This document shows positions 1 through 11,111 of a stretch of 64,000 bases of DNA, piece after piece (position 1 is the stretch's first letter; every line of letters starts with the position of its first letter). The notes under the pieces were generated by a model. That model made no database searches. It was not told the origin of the DNA and saw only the letters and a program-made list of their open reading frames with translations. This DNA is from Gerris lacustris (taxonomy: Eukaryota; Arthropoda; Insecta; Hemiptera; Gerridae), in the NCBI GenBank assembly GCA_951217055.1, contig OX578282.1, forward strand, positions 44,320,329 through 44,384,328, in the 5' to 3' direction. The position numbers and the translations under genes are program-made.

Positions 1-1320
1 CCATTATTTATGAGTTTAAATTTATCTTATTATTATTTATTTATTTGTTTGTTATTATTTTTTTTTATATAGATATATAGGTATATTATTTTTTTTGTGT
101 GTACCTGTGTTTAAAGTGATGCTTTATTAAAAATTCAATTCACGAACTCTTAAATATTTTTTTTCCCTAGGTACCATTTGTAGCATTTAAGTACTTCCCT
201 TTCTTTTTATCCTCTAAAAATAATTTATAATATTATATTTAACTCGTTATCCTATGAGTTAAATTTTTGAATATATACATATTGAATATGTATATATTTT
301 TTTACATGTTTTTATTTAACTTTACTTGTTATTGTGGGTAACTGTATACTCGTATGTAGAGAAAGTTTATTGATACCGTAAAAATTAAATTTTGTAATTT
401 TGATGGATTAAAAGTCTGCTGAGTCCAAAAGCGGTCTACCCTCATTATGTCGATTTTTTTATAAAAAATAAATAAATTAAATAGTATAAGAATTATGTAG
501 AAATAACAAATACAAAGAACTTTTTTGCTCTTTACTCTTATGCTTCCTTGAGACTGCTTTTAACTAATTTATAGGTTTAATAGTGTGAAATATGTGGTTC
601 TTGTGACAGATTAATACGCGTACAAATAATCCCTAATTATTTTGTTAATTTATTTTAATTATTTACTTCTTCAAGCTAGATTTTGCATATGACAGTTTAA
701 TTTCTTAATTACTGTGTCACAAGAATTAATATATACCGCTTTAAATTTTAACTTATGTTGTACTTCACGACTTTGGTAAATTTAACCAATTTAAAAGTTG
801 GTATAACGACTCAAAGCTTCTGCACTTAAATGTTCTTAAAATACTAAAAAAGAGATTAATATTGTTATTTGTTCTAAGAAGCCTAATTAAAAACGATTTA
901 TGGGTGGTTTGTTACTTTAAAAAGAATTAAGTTTATAGTTAGATAATTGTTGAAAATTTGAAAGTTTTAAATTAGATTAACTACTTTAATTGCTGTTTAA
1001 AAGCATTACTCTGCCCTTTAAAGTAGTTTCAGCTTTTAACCATTCATTATACTCATTTACTTTTCAAGCCATTACAAAACTTGACATTTTATTATTAAAT
1101 GTATATGTATCGAATATTGTATTCTAAATTATTAAAACAAAGTTTTTACTTTTAGTAATAATTTATGAAGTAAAACTAATTATGGGGAAGCGGTGAAGAT
1201 TAAATTATAATGAGGATTCAAAAGCAACCAAAATATATTAGGTTTTGAATTTTATATGAAGATTGAGGTAAATATGTATTAATGTATAAAAATTTCTTTT
1301 CGAGTTCAAATATACTTAAT
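1..1320. other. AT-rich non-coding stretch
   Basis: Very AT-rich DNA with short homopolymer runs and no open frame of note. I see no gene, RNA or recognisable repeat in it. Confidence 0.6.
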
Positions 1321-1347
1321 AGAACATTACGCAGTGCGGAAAGTATA

Positions 1348-1433
1348 GCATTTTGCATGCGAGTGTGGAGTTTGCACCCGAGCACGAGCAATAGCGAGGG
1401 TAATAAAACCACACGAGCAAAGCAAAATGCTGT
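1348..1433. repeat. Imperfect inverted repeat (possible small MITE)
   Basis: Arms beginning AGCATTTTGC...GTGTGG on the left and ending CCACAC...GCAAAATGCT on the right pair over about 23 bases with a few mismatches. The enclosed sequence is GC-richer than its surroundings. A second short hairpin (TTTTTTCCGC / GCGGAAAAAA) lies at about 1759-1784. Both could be remnants of small inverted-repeat elements; no target duplication was seen. Confidence 0.35.
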
Positions 1434-1899
1434 TATCACACGAATTGCATACCGTACTTTATCTACGATTGTAGATTTTAATAATAAATACAGAAAAAAT
1501 GTAATAAACTTCCTGTATATGTAAATTCGTATTTCTCTTTTGATAAAGATGACATTAATTCATTAGTTGTATTTTGTGCCGAATTAATTATTTTGGGAAG
1601 CGTATTATTCTCCCCATTTTCGTGTAATCACTTAAATCACTCATTTTTTTTTACTAATAACTTAATATAAGCAGTTACTTTATTGAACCAAACAGCAAAA
1701 TAGTTTTGTTAAATGTAAACAAACTCGCTAATCGTAATCGTGTGTTAAGGGGAAGAATTTTTTTCCGCCCTAGTGCGGAAAAAAGAAGAATTAAGAATGC
1801 GCATGCGCAATGAATATAGCTACGAAAAGAATCACTTTCTTCGCATCTAAACAGAGATATAATGTTTATATTTCGTATCAATCGTAGATAAAATTATTT

Positions 1900-3224
1900 T
1901 AAACTAATATGTGAAAAGTTCTGTTTGTCACAATGTTTGGAGTAGTTTCTTTTGCGTGTCTCTTGAGTGTCTGTGTACTAAGATGTGGTGGTTAAACTCC
2001 TAACGTATGTTGTTTAAACGTTTGGAAAGTTGCTAATCTTGGTTTTCACAAGTTAACAATAGTTGGTTTTGTTCAAACTTAGTTGAAGTAATGTTTTAGT
2101 AGGTTTTTCTTCCCTTTACAAAATGTCTTGAGGTTTTAGGCTAAAAGAAGTTCAGTAGGTTGTATTTAACAGCTGTGCCTTTTCCCACTTTGCTCTCTCA
2201 GTCTCATTGTCCCATGATTAATTGATTTCAGAGGGAAAGGGAAAAGCCCTGTCAGTTTCTCGTGGTATGATGAGTATTCATCGTGCCAGAACCTAATGAT
2301 TCGTCCTCATTCTCAACTGTTTGCTTGGTAAAATAGTGCTGTGTATTTTCCCCTTCGTGTTATTTCCGAACTCAGACGTCCAAAAATTTGATGGAATTTC
2401 CCTCGACTATTTCTCCGACACATCCTCTTTCTTCTCAAAACCCCACAATGCAATTACTTACTCTATTAATTACCTTGACTTATAGTTCTCTAAAATGAAT
2501 GAAGCTTCGTGGCATCGCTAAAGCTATTGATCTTCCCTCCCCCCTCCCTGAAGACTAAAACCAATGCTTTATCCTTGGAAATCTTTTGTTATCCGCCTAA
2601 ACTCTCTCCTCATTCCCTTCTAAACCAAACCATCCCCTATAGGTATTGCAAATTGCAAATATTTGAAATTCCATTCTCTTCCTTTTCCCTCGAGGGGTTC
2701 CAAAATCCAATTCAGGCGAAATCCCGCTAGCCTGGGATTTTGTTTCAGGGATCAACTGATTGCGTTTTTCGACACCAAGGTGATTGAACAACGCCAATGG
2801 TTGTTCCTTTCTATTCTTGACTCGAGCTATTTTCCATCCAGGAAACCCCTTTTTTAAATGATTTACTTTTTTCTTAAAATATTTTCAGAATCTCAATTAT
2901 TAAGGGAATTTTTGTTTTAGTCCTTTATATTTCCAGATATTTAGTTATTAACTTAAGTCAATTAGTCTTTCGTCTGTTCTATTAATAAGTGAAAGATTTT
3001 TTCAGAAAAAAATATTTACTAATGATTTTTTTTTTACTGATTTTTACTTTCTAATTCCTTTTGCTGTATTAATTATAAATTATAAAGATAGTATTTTGTG
3101 AACTAACTTAAAAGAGTAATACGTATTTAAAGGTATTCCGAAATAAGAAAATCGCTTAGTTTAAGTCAATTAAATATAAATTTATAAACATTTTAAAATC
3201 ACTTTTTTAAAAATTGATTTTCTT
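1900..3224. other. Non-coding stretch, pyrimidine-rich in its middle
   Basis: From about 2160 to 2860 the sequence is less AT-rich and rich in C/T on the plus strand, giving overlapping short open frames on both strands. None resembles a known protein and codon use gives no support. The rest is ordinary AT-rich DNA. Confidence 0.45.
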
Positions 3225-3497
3225 TACCGAATTATTTAGCTTATCGAAGGTAACAGAATGCATGATGATCAGAGCGAAATTATTTTATGTCTTTCAATTA
3301 AAAAATCTTGGACAGAAATCCGTTTCAAACATCAGGGAAAATGTTTGGTCTCCTGTCTGTCGGTCTGTCGTTCAATTTTTGCGAACCACCATATCTTAAA
3401 ATAAAAAAACTACTCGTCTGATTTTAATGAAATTTGGAAGGTAGATCTAGCTCTTTGTTTGTCCCATAATACTTCCCCACCGAGTAGAAGTTGTATT
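3225..3497 (+). repeat. Dispersed repeat S, copy 1 (5' part)
   Basis: Begins with a divergent form of the S head (TTATCGAAGGTAA) and continues through the shared blocks AGAAATCCGTTTCA, a CTGTCTGTCGG stretch, CAATTTTTGCG and AATGAAATTTGGA, seen in the same order in the copies at 4750-5297 and 34231-34860. The copy stops near the SINE at 3511 and does not clearly resume. No coding capacity was found; the class is unknown. Confidence 0.6.
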
Positions 3498-3510
3498 ATG
3501 ATAAATTGTT

Positions 3511-3711
3511 TTTTTTGGTTGTAGTTTTAGTCCCGTTCAACAGCTCATTAGGTCATTACAGGACGGGGGTTATCCGGCCACTTTACTCATCTAATCGATG
3601 AGATCATCAGTGTGAAACATGTCTCACCCCGCTGGGATTCGAACTCACAGCCGGGGTTTAGACCTTGGTTTCAGAGTCGAGTGTGCTAACCCCTCGGCTA
3701 CACCGGCCCCC
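3511..3711 (-). mobile_element. tRNA-derived SINE with perfect 13-bp target duplication
   Basis: Read on the minus strand it starts GGGGCCGGTGTAGCCGAGG. It carries a pol III A box (TAGCCGAGGGG, 3690-3700) and B box (GTTCGAATC, 3636-3644), followed by a tRNA-unrelated body and an A-run at the 3' end. It is flanked by the direct repeat ATGATAAATTGTT at 3498-3510 and 3712-3724, the usual mark of LINE-driven insertion. A perfect duplication suggests the insertion is fairly young. It is not a functional tRNA gene, because the acceptor ends do not pair properly and the sequence runs on past the T-arm. It sits in the remains of repeat S. Confidence 0.88.
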
Positions 3712-3869
3712 ATGATAAATTGTTATATTTATTATACATTTTTATATAATGTTCAAAAATAACTAAACGTAGGTACCTAAGGAAACGCGAAAACTAATTA
3801 ATGGAATACACTGGGCTAAGTAATTATGAACTCTTAAATGAGAAAGTTTGTCTGAGTTGTTTTGGACCG

Positions 3870-4337
3870 ATTTTTTAAACCTGTCAAAATTATTTTGATT
3901 TTTTGCATGTATTGAAGTATCGATTTAGCCAACTTTAAGAGCGCAGACGGTTGGATTTATCTGCGGGTTACTTTCGACGTACCATCCAAATTTTATAAAA
4001 GTACTTTCGAAGATATAGGTGTAAATAAATTTATGTTAGAGCGCCGTGGAAGAGACATAAGTGGGAGCAGAAGGTTGAAACTTATATTGGACCAACAATG
4101 GGCTAATTATTACCTGCCATCTAAATTTCAATAATATTTTATGAGTGGTTTTTAAAATATGTTGGTTCACAAAAATTGAGCGACGTACTGACAGACAGAG
4201 AGACAGACACGGAACCAAAGCTGTTCCCTATTGCATGAAACGGATTTGTCTTTGAATTTCTGAAATTGGAGACATGAAAAATGTTCGTTCTTTTTAACGA
4301 TCACATATTTTCCATTACCTTCGGTAAGCTCAGAAGC
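3870..4337 (-). repeat. Dispersed repeat S, copy 2 (inverted)
   Basis: Minus strand, beginning near 4337 with GCTTCTGAGCTTACCGAAGG, then the AAATCCGTTTCA block, a TGTCTGTCTCTCTGTC stretch, CAATTTTTGTG and the AAATTTGGATGG block in S order. It lies head to head with copy 1. The S 3' terminus (GAGGAAGCTATGTGC...) is missing, so the copy is truncated. The short open frames here are incidental. Confidence 0.6.
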
Positions 4338-4589
4338 AAAATCTGTCATGGGTTTGCAATATTACGTAATAATCAATCTCTCTGACGCTGTTTTCTCTAA
4401 AACCTGGATGCCTACTCTATAAATTATAATGTCAAGTCTTGGGATCAGTCATTAAAGATTGACTCATAACCACGTCATAACCCCACGATAAGTCTAACCT
4501 TAGTGTTATGTATGTTAAGGAATATATTGTACCTACGTCATCTTTATGACTTCATTCGACTCTTTTTGTGTTTGCAAATTTGTTAACTT

Positions 4590-5700
4590 CTCTTACTTTT
4601 CTTTACTACTTGATGAAAGACCCACATTTTTAAGCCTTTAAAGTTTTTAAACACATAATTTTCAGAGCTTGTTATTCGTGCGAACGTTCGTTTGTTACAA
4701 ACGTTCAAAACCAGTTAACAACACTAGAGTAGTTTTTTCAAGAACTTTTGCTTCCGAGCTTACCGAAGGTAAGCTATGAGATCGATCTGAAGAACGAAAT
4801 TTTTTTATTTTTCCGATTTTAATAATTCCCAAGGCAGAAATCCGTTTCAGACATCAGGGAACACTTTTGGTTCCGTGTCTGTCTGTTGCTTAATTTTTGC
4901 GTACCAACATAACATCATAAAAACTAATTGTCCGGTTTGAATGAAATTTGGATGGTAGGTCATATTAGTCCATTGTTGGTCTCATATAAGTTTCAACCTA
5001 TTTGTTTCTCTTCCACATGCGCACAAACATCCATTTTCACCTACATCTAATAGTAATGAAATTTGGAGGGTTTATTGATAGAAGCCCAAAGATAGCCCCA
5101 GATTAATCTCAACCATTTGCGCTTTTTAAATCTTGCTAAATTGATACTTTAATTCGTGTAAAAAATCAAAACTATTTTGAAACATTTAAAAAATTAAATA
5201 AATTTGGCAATAATAGTTTTTAACAGCGTAAAATCATCAAAGTATAAACGAAATAGGACGCGAGGAAGCTATACCACACTAATTGGCTGACTATTTTAAA
5301 CACAAGTGGGCTTATTTAAGTTGAAGACATTGTCACCATTTCTTATATACTGGTGTCTTATATATTTAGATCGGGAGGGCGAATACCAATGTTTCTAACC
5401 TTTTGCAGACATCATTATAACTTCCCTCTTACTTTTCTTTACTATTGAATGAAAAACACCCTATTCTTAAGTCTTTAACGTTCTTGCGGAACATATTTTT
5501 TGTATATATGTACGTTGAAGTTGAAACATGGTCACCATTTCTTATATACTCCAGTCTTATATATTTAGATCATGAGGATGAATTCCAACGTTTCGAACCT
5601 TTTGCAGGGTTCATTCTCAGAGTTTGTTATTCATGCGAATGTTCGTTTGTTACAAACTTTCAAAAACAATTAACAACGTTTAAGTAGTTTTTCAAGAATC
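4590..5700 (+). repeat. Diverged direct duplication interrupted by repeat S
   Basis: Two blocks, about 4590-4745 and 5428-5700, share the same order of motifs (TTACTTTTCTTTACTA, GTTATTC, CGTTTGTTACAAAC, CAAGAA). A third pair, 5327-5407 and 5521-5608, shares CACCATTTCTTATATAC, CTTATATATTTAGATC and AACCTTTTGCAG. This fits an old duplicated unit of about 195 bases or more, the first copy of which was split by S copy 3. Confidence 0.5.
4750..5297 (+). repeat. Dispersed repeat S, copy 3 (near full length)
   Basis: Starts GCTTCCGAGCTTACCGAAGG, whose 5' part contains a perfect short hairpin (GCTTACC-GAA-GGTAAGC). It runs through the shared internal blocks and ends GCGAGGAAGCTATACC then ACACTAATTGGCTGACTATT. 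The same terminus recurs near 18946, 19397, 34860 and 41999, so it is probably the true 3' end of S. No protein is encoded. The 5' hairpin, defined 3' end and lack of coding suggest a non-autonomous element, but I cannot assign a class. Confidence 0.65.
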
Positions 5701-8559
5701 TTTTTTATAATTTTTTCTTTCAATTAATCTAATTAGAACGATGAGGTCTAATAAATGAATTTTTGCTTATTCCATTCAACAAAATCAGTATATCGATATA
5801 ATTTTGTGCTCCTAAGAAAGAATCAGTTGGTGCCAAGTTATAAATAATAGCTTTACTCGTATAAAACCGCACTTATATGATGCCAAAGCACTGCAAAGGT
5901 TAAAAATAAAATAATAGGATTGTTTCATTTAATAAAATATTCAGTTTCATATCAATTCTTATTATCCATTCTTAATATGTAGATTTCACTTTAAGATAGC
6001 GTCAATCTCATTTTAAGACTTTATATGGCTTGAGGCGTCGTTAAACCCTAAACTTAAACGTAATATTATGAGTTTAAGAACTGGTTTAACATTTATGTTT
6101 ATGTAGGCAAAGTCAAGGTCAGTAAGTGAAAGCACCAAGGTGAGCTAACTGACTGACAGACAGTCTGGCCTCCTCCCTACTTCTATCCCGCTAATCATAT
6201 GCTTCACTCCTGAATTCCGTAATAGCGTTATCTTCCTTGCTTCTTTAGAGAAATTATATTAATATTTAATTTTTAATACCAATGATTTTATAAGGACGAA
6301 CAGATCACTGTACAAGCATATCAATGATGTCATCATATGACGTATTTTAAGACACTGTACAGATATAGTTATTAAAGCATTAAAACGGTCCTTTTCACAT
6401 CTTTTGATAGTGAAATTATTAGATGGAGTATTAAGTTGCTTTTACAAAACTATCTTTTAAGTGGCTTCTACAATCTCAATTAAGGTTTTTCTTGCGTAAA
6501 CTGATTTGTACGCAGAAGCCTTTACAAGTGGACAGAAATATAGGCACAGTACGACAATACACGTAAATAAATTAAATGAATAAACTTAGAATAATATAAC
6601 ATCCATAAAAATTAAGCATTTGTAAATTGTACGGATCATTCTAAAATAGTCATATTATTGGGATATTGTTTACTAGAAAACAATTAATTTCCAATAAAGG
6701 TAAAGGGAATAATGGTCGAGGAGTTACGTGAAAGACAGAAATCGGACTCGAGGGTGGGAGGGAGATATTACTATACTAAGCGTGTTAAGCAGTAAATAGG
6801 ATCCGCTCTCTCCCTTCTCGTTAAGGGACTAATCCCACTCAATTGCCTCTGTTTTCCTCTGTATCTCCAGACTCTCTGAGGAATTCAATTTGGGTCCTTT
6901 GGTTTAAAAATGTAGCAACGCCACTTCTTGCTGTCCTTGTTAGTGTCCAGCTTTCTATGGAGATAAGCGATGAAACTGTTTTCTGGGTTTCTCATGTGCT
7001 CGTTGGCTCTGGTTCGGAAGCGCCGCGCCGCCCTGTTTGACCGTGACCGACTTTAAAAAAATAGCAAATACTCTTCAACCAATAAATTCCACTGCAGTTC
7101 ATAAGATCCATCTTGACCTTGGGACGAAAAAAATACTTCTAAAGGAAAAGGGAACCAGAAGAACTTTTTTAAGAGGCTTATATAATTTTTTCAGTAAACT
7201 CTCATATGGCAAGGTGTACCAACGTTTGGATTGAGGCGCAGACTCTGAATCATTACGAATATAAGCTAGGATTCTTCTGTTTTATTTCCTCTGTGAATAA
7301 GAGTATCTACAATACTAGGGTTGTAGCCTTAGGAAAACTTTTAATTTAAATTTATTAATTTTGTGGTGAGGCTTTCGTTTTTATTTATGTAGTTCTAATA
7401 ATATATAAATTAATAGGTGTGGTTTTTAGTGAAAGGAATTTATTTAAATATAAACTTAATCAGGTGCTTTTAAAACCACTATTACACATTTTATAATGCA
7501 AACCGGTTTCGATCGACCACCGGTTATTGATCGAAATAATCTTTATTGGTCCTAATTATGATTAGGTCATGATACCATTTTTTATTGATCCTAATCATTT
7601 AACTGATTATGACCGAGACGGATACCAATTTGCTGACCTCATACCTTGAATTCTTGACCATCAAACACCGCAAGTATTTTTATACCGAATTCTCAGACGT
7701 CTTTCATTGGGTCGTTGGTGTTTTTTTGTCGGTTTTGTTGTTCTTGAAAATAATACCGGTTACCCCGAGTGGAACAAGCTAACCAAGGATTGTTAGAAAT
7801 AGCTTGGAATCGTCTGTCTGTCACGGTCCGTATATACCGAACAGCAACGGTACCTCACCTCTGTAACGCGCAATCCCTTATAATGTTGGTATAATTTTTT
7901 TTTACCCACATTGTGACGACCTACATGCGGGTATAAATAGCAGTATTTTTTTATACCCGTATAAAAAATACAATAAGATTTTTTTTCCGTTAAAATATAA
8001 CCCTTGTATATCCGTTCCGATTATTTGTAATCTGTGAATGAAAAATATTCTCAAAACAATAGAGACTATTAATTTGTTTTGATTGTTGGCAAAGATTATT
8101 TTTATTAATGAACTCTCATAAATAATTCATTTTTAACCAATATTATTATTACATTTTAAACATAAAACTATTAGCATATTTAATCAGATACATCCAATGT
8201 AGTTTTACTGGTTATTCATAAAAGTCATAGCCAACTTACTAATTTCTTATTGTAATAATTTAGAAACCGTCCTATGAATATTCCTTCCTTAGTATTAGCA
8301 GTAATATTATCAATATTATTATTCATCAGGGCCTCAAATTGCAGGTAAAATATTTATAAGAGACTCTTCATTAAGCAACAAAGGTTAAATATACATATTT
8401 GCCACTGACTTTTTCTACTTAAATAATAAACATATAGGTACCTCTATAAGAAATATAGAAAAAGAGAAAAGTAATATCTAGTTCCCAGTTTTGTTTGTAC
8501 AACATTTGATAATGTTCATAGTCGAAATGTCTGCCATTGATAGTCTTATCACTAGTGTT
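5701..8559. other. Non-coding stretch with a less AT-rich segment
   Basis: Mostly AT-rich unique-looking DNA. From 6715 to 7060 the base composition is more balanced and a 65-codon frame (6843-7040) is open, but its product matches nothing I recognise and its end is low in complexity. It may hold a regulatory element or a non-coding exon; the sequence alone does not decide. Confidence 0.45.
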
Positions 8560-8599
8560 CAGAAGAAGCGTGCATGAAAATAACATTCTAACATCAAAA

Positions 8600-8860
8600 G
8601 CTAAGATTTTGTTTTTGAGTTAATTTTTTGTGCCCTCCAAGAATATGTGGTCGGCAATATTAAAAATAACACCGATGGAGAGCGGTCATGTCCCGCCCAT
8701 TTTGATGGACAAGGTAATTCTTATGATACTCAGTATAAAATTAGTTAGTTGACCAAAAAATCAGTTGATGTTAGATTGTCACTTGAAAGCTGACCATTTT
8801 GATGTAGATTGATTTTTGAGTTACTAACTTATCAAGCGTATTTTTGAGTTACGAAATAAA
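8600..8860 (+). repeat. Half copy of the foldback element found at 46562-47137
   Basis: Shares with the later element, in order, AAGAATATGTGG, GGAGAGCGG...CATGTCCC, CCATT...TGGACAA, AAAATTAGTTAGTTGACC, AAAATCA...TTGAT and TGTCACTTGA. Only one arm is evident here, so this is either a truncated foldback or a diverged copy that lost its second arm. Confidence 0.6.
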
Positions 8861-10615
8861 TAGAACTCGTATTGCACCCAACCTTACTTTATCGGTGGTG
8901 TACTTATTGAAGAGAGTGAAAGAATTCACTCATATAATTTAGAAATGAAGAATTTAACCAAGAAAAAATCTCAAGAGGTTTTAGACGCCAAACAAATACA
9001 AAATAGACCTCTAACACACAATAGATCATCAAAATCACCCTCTAATTCTTCAGACAACCTGGTTAGGAAATTCAATTATTCAGACTAGTGTTAAGTTCGT
9101 TGTGTTAAGTTGTGTTGTTCTATTTGATAAACAAAAATTAAGTGTTAAATGTTTAAATCATGGAACTAATATAAGTAAAATATTCTTTAAATAATTCCTT
9201 TGAAAGTAGTTAGACATTTTTTACCTGTTACTTTATACGTGTTTCTACATTTCTCTTTCTATCGAGTGAACATTGATTTCAAATTTTCAATTAGCTTTTA
9301 GATAGAAAACTTCTAATCAATGTTTTCTAATAGATGTCTAGACTAGTATATATACTACTTATCTACTTATTCATTACTTTGTCCGGCTTTTATATAAGGG
9401 TTTCTCTTATGTCTGACAATGTTTTTACATTTACTCGTTATTTTTTTTAAGTTACTTTCATTGATTTTAATCATGTCCTACTTGTTACTTTCTCCTTTTT
9501 AAACAAAGCTTCTCTTATCACTTTTCCTTTTATTCTTTAATTAAGTATTACTACGAATACATTGATTTACTGATTTGAAGTGATTAAAATCCCCGTCGCT
9601 AAAAATGAGTAAAGAAACATGTTGTATGTCCATCAATTTAGGTATGTCTTAAAAGAAAAGATTCGGTGAGATGAGCTCAGATTACAAGAAACAAAAATTA
9701 AACAATGTTTGCTAAATATAAACCTCCTTCATAACGCCTTATTACCGAGATAAGATCTGCCATAATGAGAAACAATATTGGCTGATTGGAAGCTAAGTAC
9801 GGGATAAGTTGCTAAGTAGCTATATACTGAAAGCTAACTTGGCTAACATATGGTTCCTTCCGTATCAAGGGACAGCAAATAACTAAATTCCCAACTTAAA
9901 ATTACCTGAATCATTTTGGCATTTTTACTTTTTTTTATAGTATTCCTGTTATATTGTGTTATAAATTCTCTTATGTATACCGACGCCCTGTCATGGAGAC
10001 AAATATCGATTTAAAATAATCTACACCCTAACAAATATAATATCGACTACTGGAATGAACCTTCTCCACTTAGATTTGGCTAACATTTTCTGATTTCATT
10101 GACATAAACAAGTACTACGTTTCCTTGTGTTTGAATACGAACTTAATCCTAATTTGGGATTTAACTAGCTAGGTGTTTCCAAGAGTATAGTATTGAATCC
10201 ATATATTCGATACGAAATTAAAAAAACAAACTTTTTCTTAGTTACTTTTGGTAAAGGTTATAAATAATTTTGTAACCTTCACCTTTTATAACCATGTTTT
10301 TTATTACGTATTTCGACAAATTTGACTACAGTTTCTACTGAAATACGCTAGGTGCGCTCACACCTACGCTCTGCGCATGTCAGGATCTAGTTCAGGTGTT
10401 TCTATGGAACTCAATCCAGATACGATCCCAGAATTTAGTTATCGTATCGGGATCGGTGTCGTATTTAAAAACTGTATCCAACCCGTATTCAATCCGTATT
10501 TCAACATCATGGAAACGTAGTATAGGACTAGGACTTAACTGGCTAAATAGAGGAAAAAATACAACTTCACTTCATACACGATATAACCTTTCATAACATT
10601 AAAAAAAAAAAAAAA
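8861..10615. other. AT-rich non-coding stretch
   Basis: No gene or repeat recognised. The A-run at about 10602-10615 directly precedes the 52-bp tandem array. Confidence 0.5.
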
Positions 10616-10970
10616 TTGATGTTAATATTGATCCTCAAAGCTAATAATTGTTACTGACAGTTAGGCAACAGTGTTTAAAGTGATCCTCAAAGCTAATAAT
10701 TGTTACTGACAGTTAGGCAACAGTGTTTAAAGTGATCCTCAAAGCTAATAATTGTTACTGACAGTTAGGCAACAGTGTTTAAAGTGATCCTCAAAGCTAA
10801 TAATTGTTACTGACAGTTAGGCAACAGTGTCTATATTGATCCTCAAAGCTAATAATTGTTACTGACAGTTAGGCAACAGTGTTTAAAGTGATCCTCAAAG
10901 CTAATAATTGTTACTGACAGTTAGGCAACAGTGTTTAAAGTGATCCTCAAAGCTAATAATTGTTACTGAC

Positions 10971-11088
10971 TGACACATACTTTGTGTCAACTGACAACTT
11001 GTCAGATGTAATTTATATAAATATTGTAAATATATTCTCAGTCTTGGATTAACCACAGAACGGTATTGTAATTTCTTAAGATAGAACA
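10971..11088 (+). repeat. 5' LTR (118 bp)
   Basis: Starts TGACACATACTTTGTGTCAA, which folds into a small hairpin (GACACA...TGTGTC), and ends AACA. The TATA-like stretch TTTATATAAATATT near 11011-11025 is a candidate promoter, leaving about 60 bases of possible R/U5. The length is very short for an LTR retrotransposon. It appears identical to the copy at 12139-12256. Confidence 0.92.
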
Positions 11089-11089
11089 G

Positions 11090-11108
11090 TGGCGACGAGG
11101 ATGGGATT
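11090..11108 (+). promoter_or_regulatory. Primer binding site, complementary to tRNA-Ser(GCT)
   Basis: TGGCGACGAGGATGGGATT begins one base after the 5' LTR. Its reverse complement ends CCTCGTCGCCA, which matches the acceptor strand and T-arm end of animal tRNA-Ser(GCT) plus the added CCA over 19 bases. Several Ty3/gypsy-type elements use primers of this kind. It ends three bases before the ATG of the internal reading frame. Confidence 0.85.
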
Positions 11109-11111
11109 GAA

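Noticed and set aside
3590..3711. A tRNA gene on the minus strand
   Set aside because: A and B boxes are good, but the sequence continues past the T-arm without an acceptor match, ends in an A-run and has a target duplication: it is a SINE head.
6843..7040. 65-codon frame in a less AT-rich segment
   Set aside because: No family resemblance, no splice or start support, and an Arg/Pro-rich end from CG-rich sequence.
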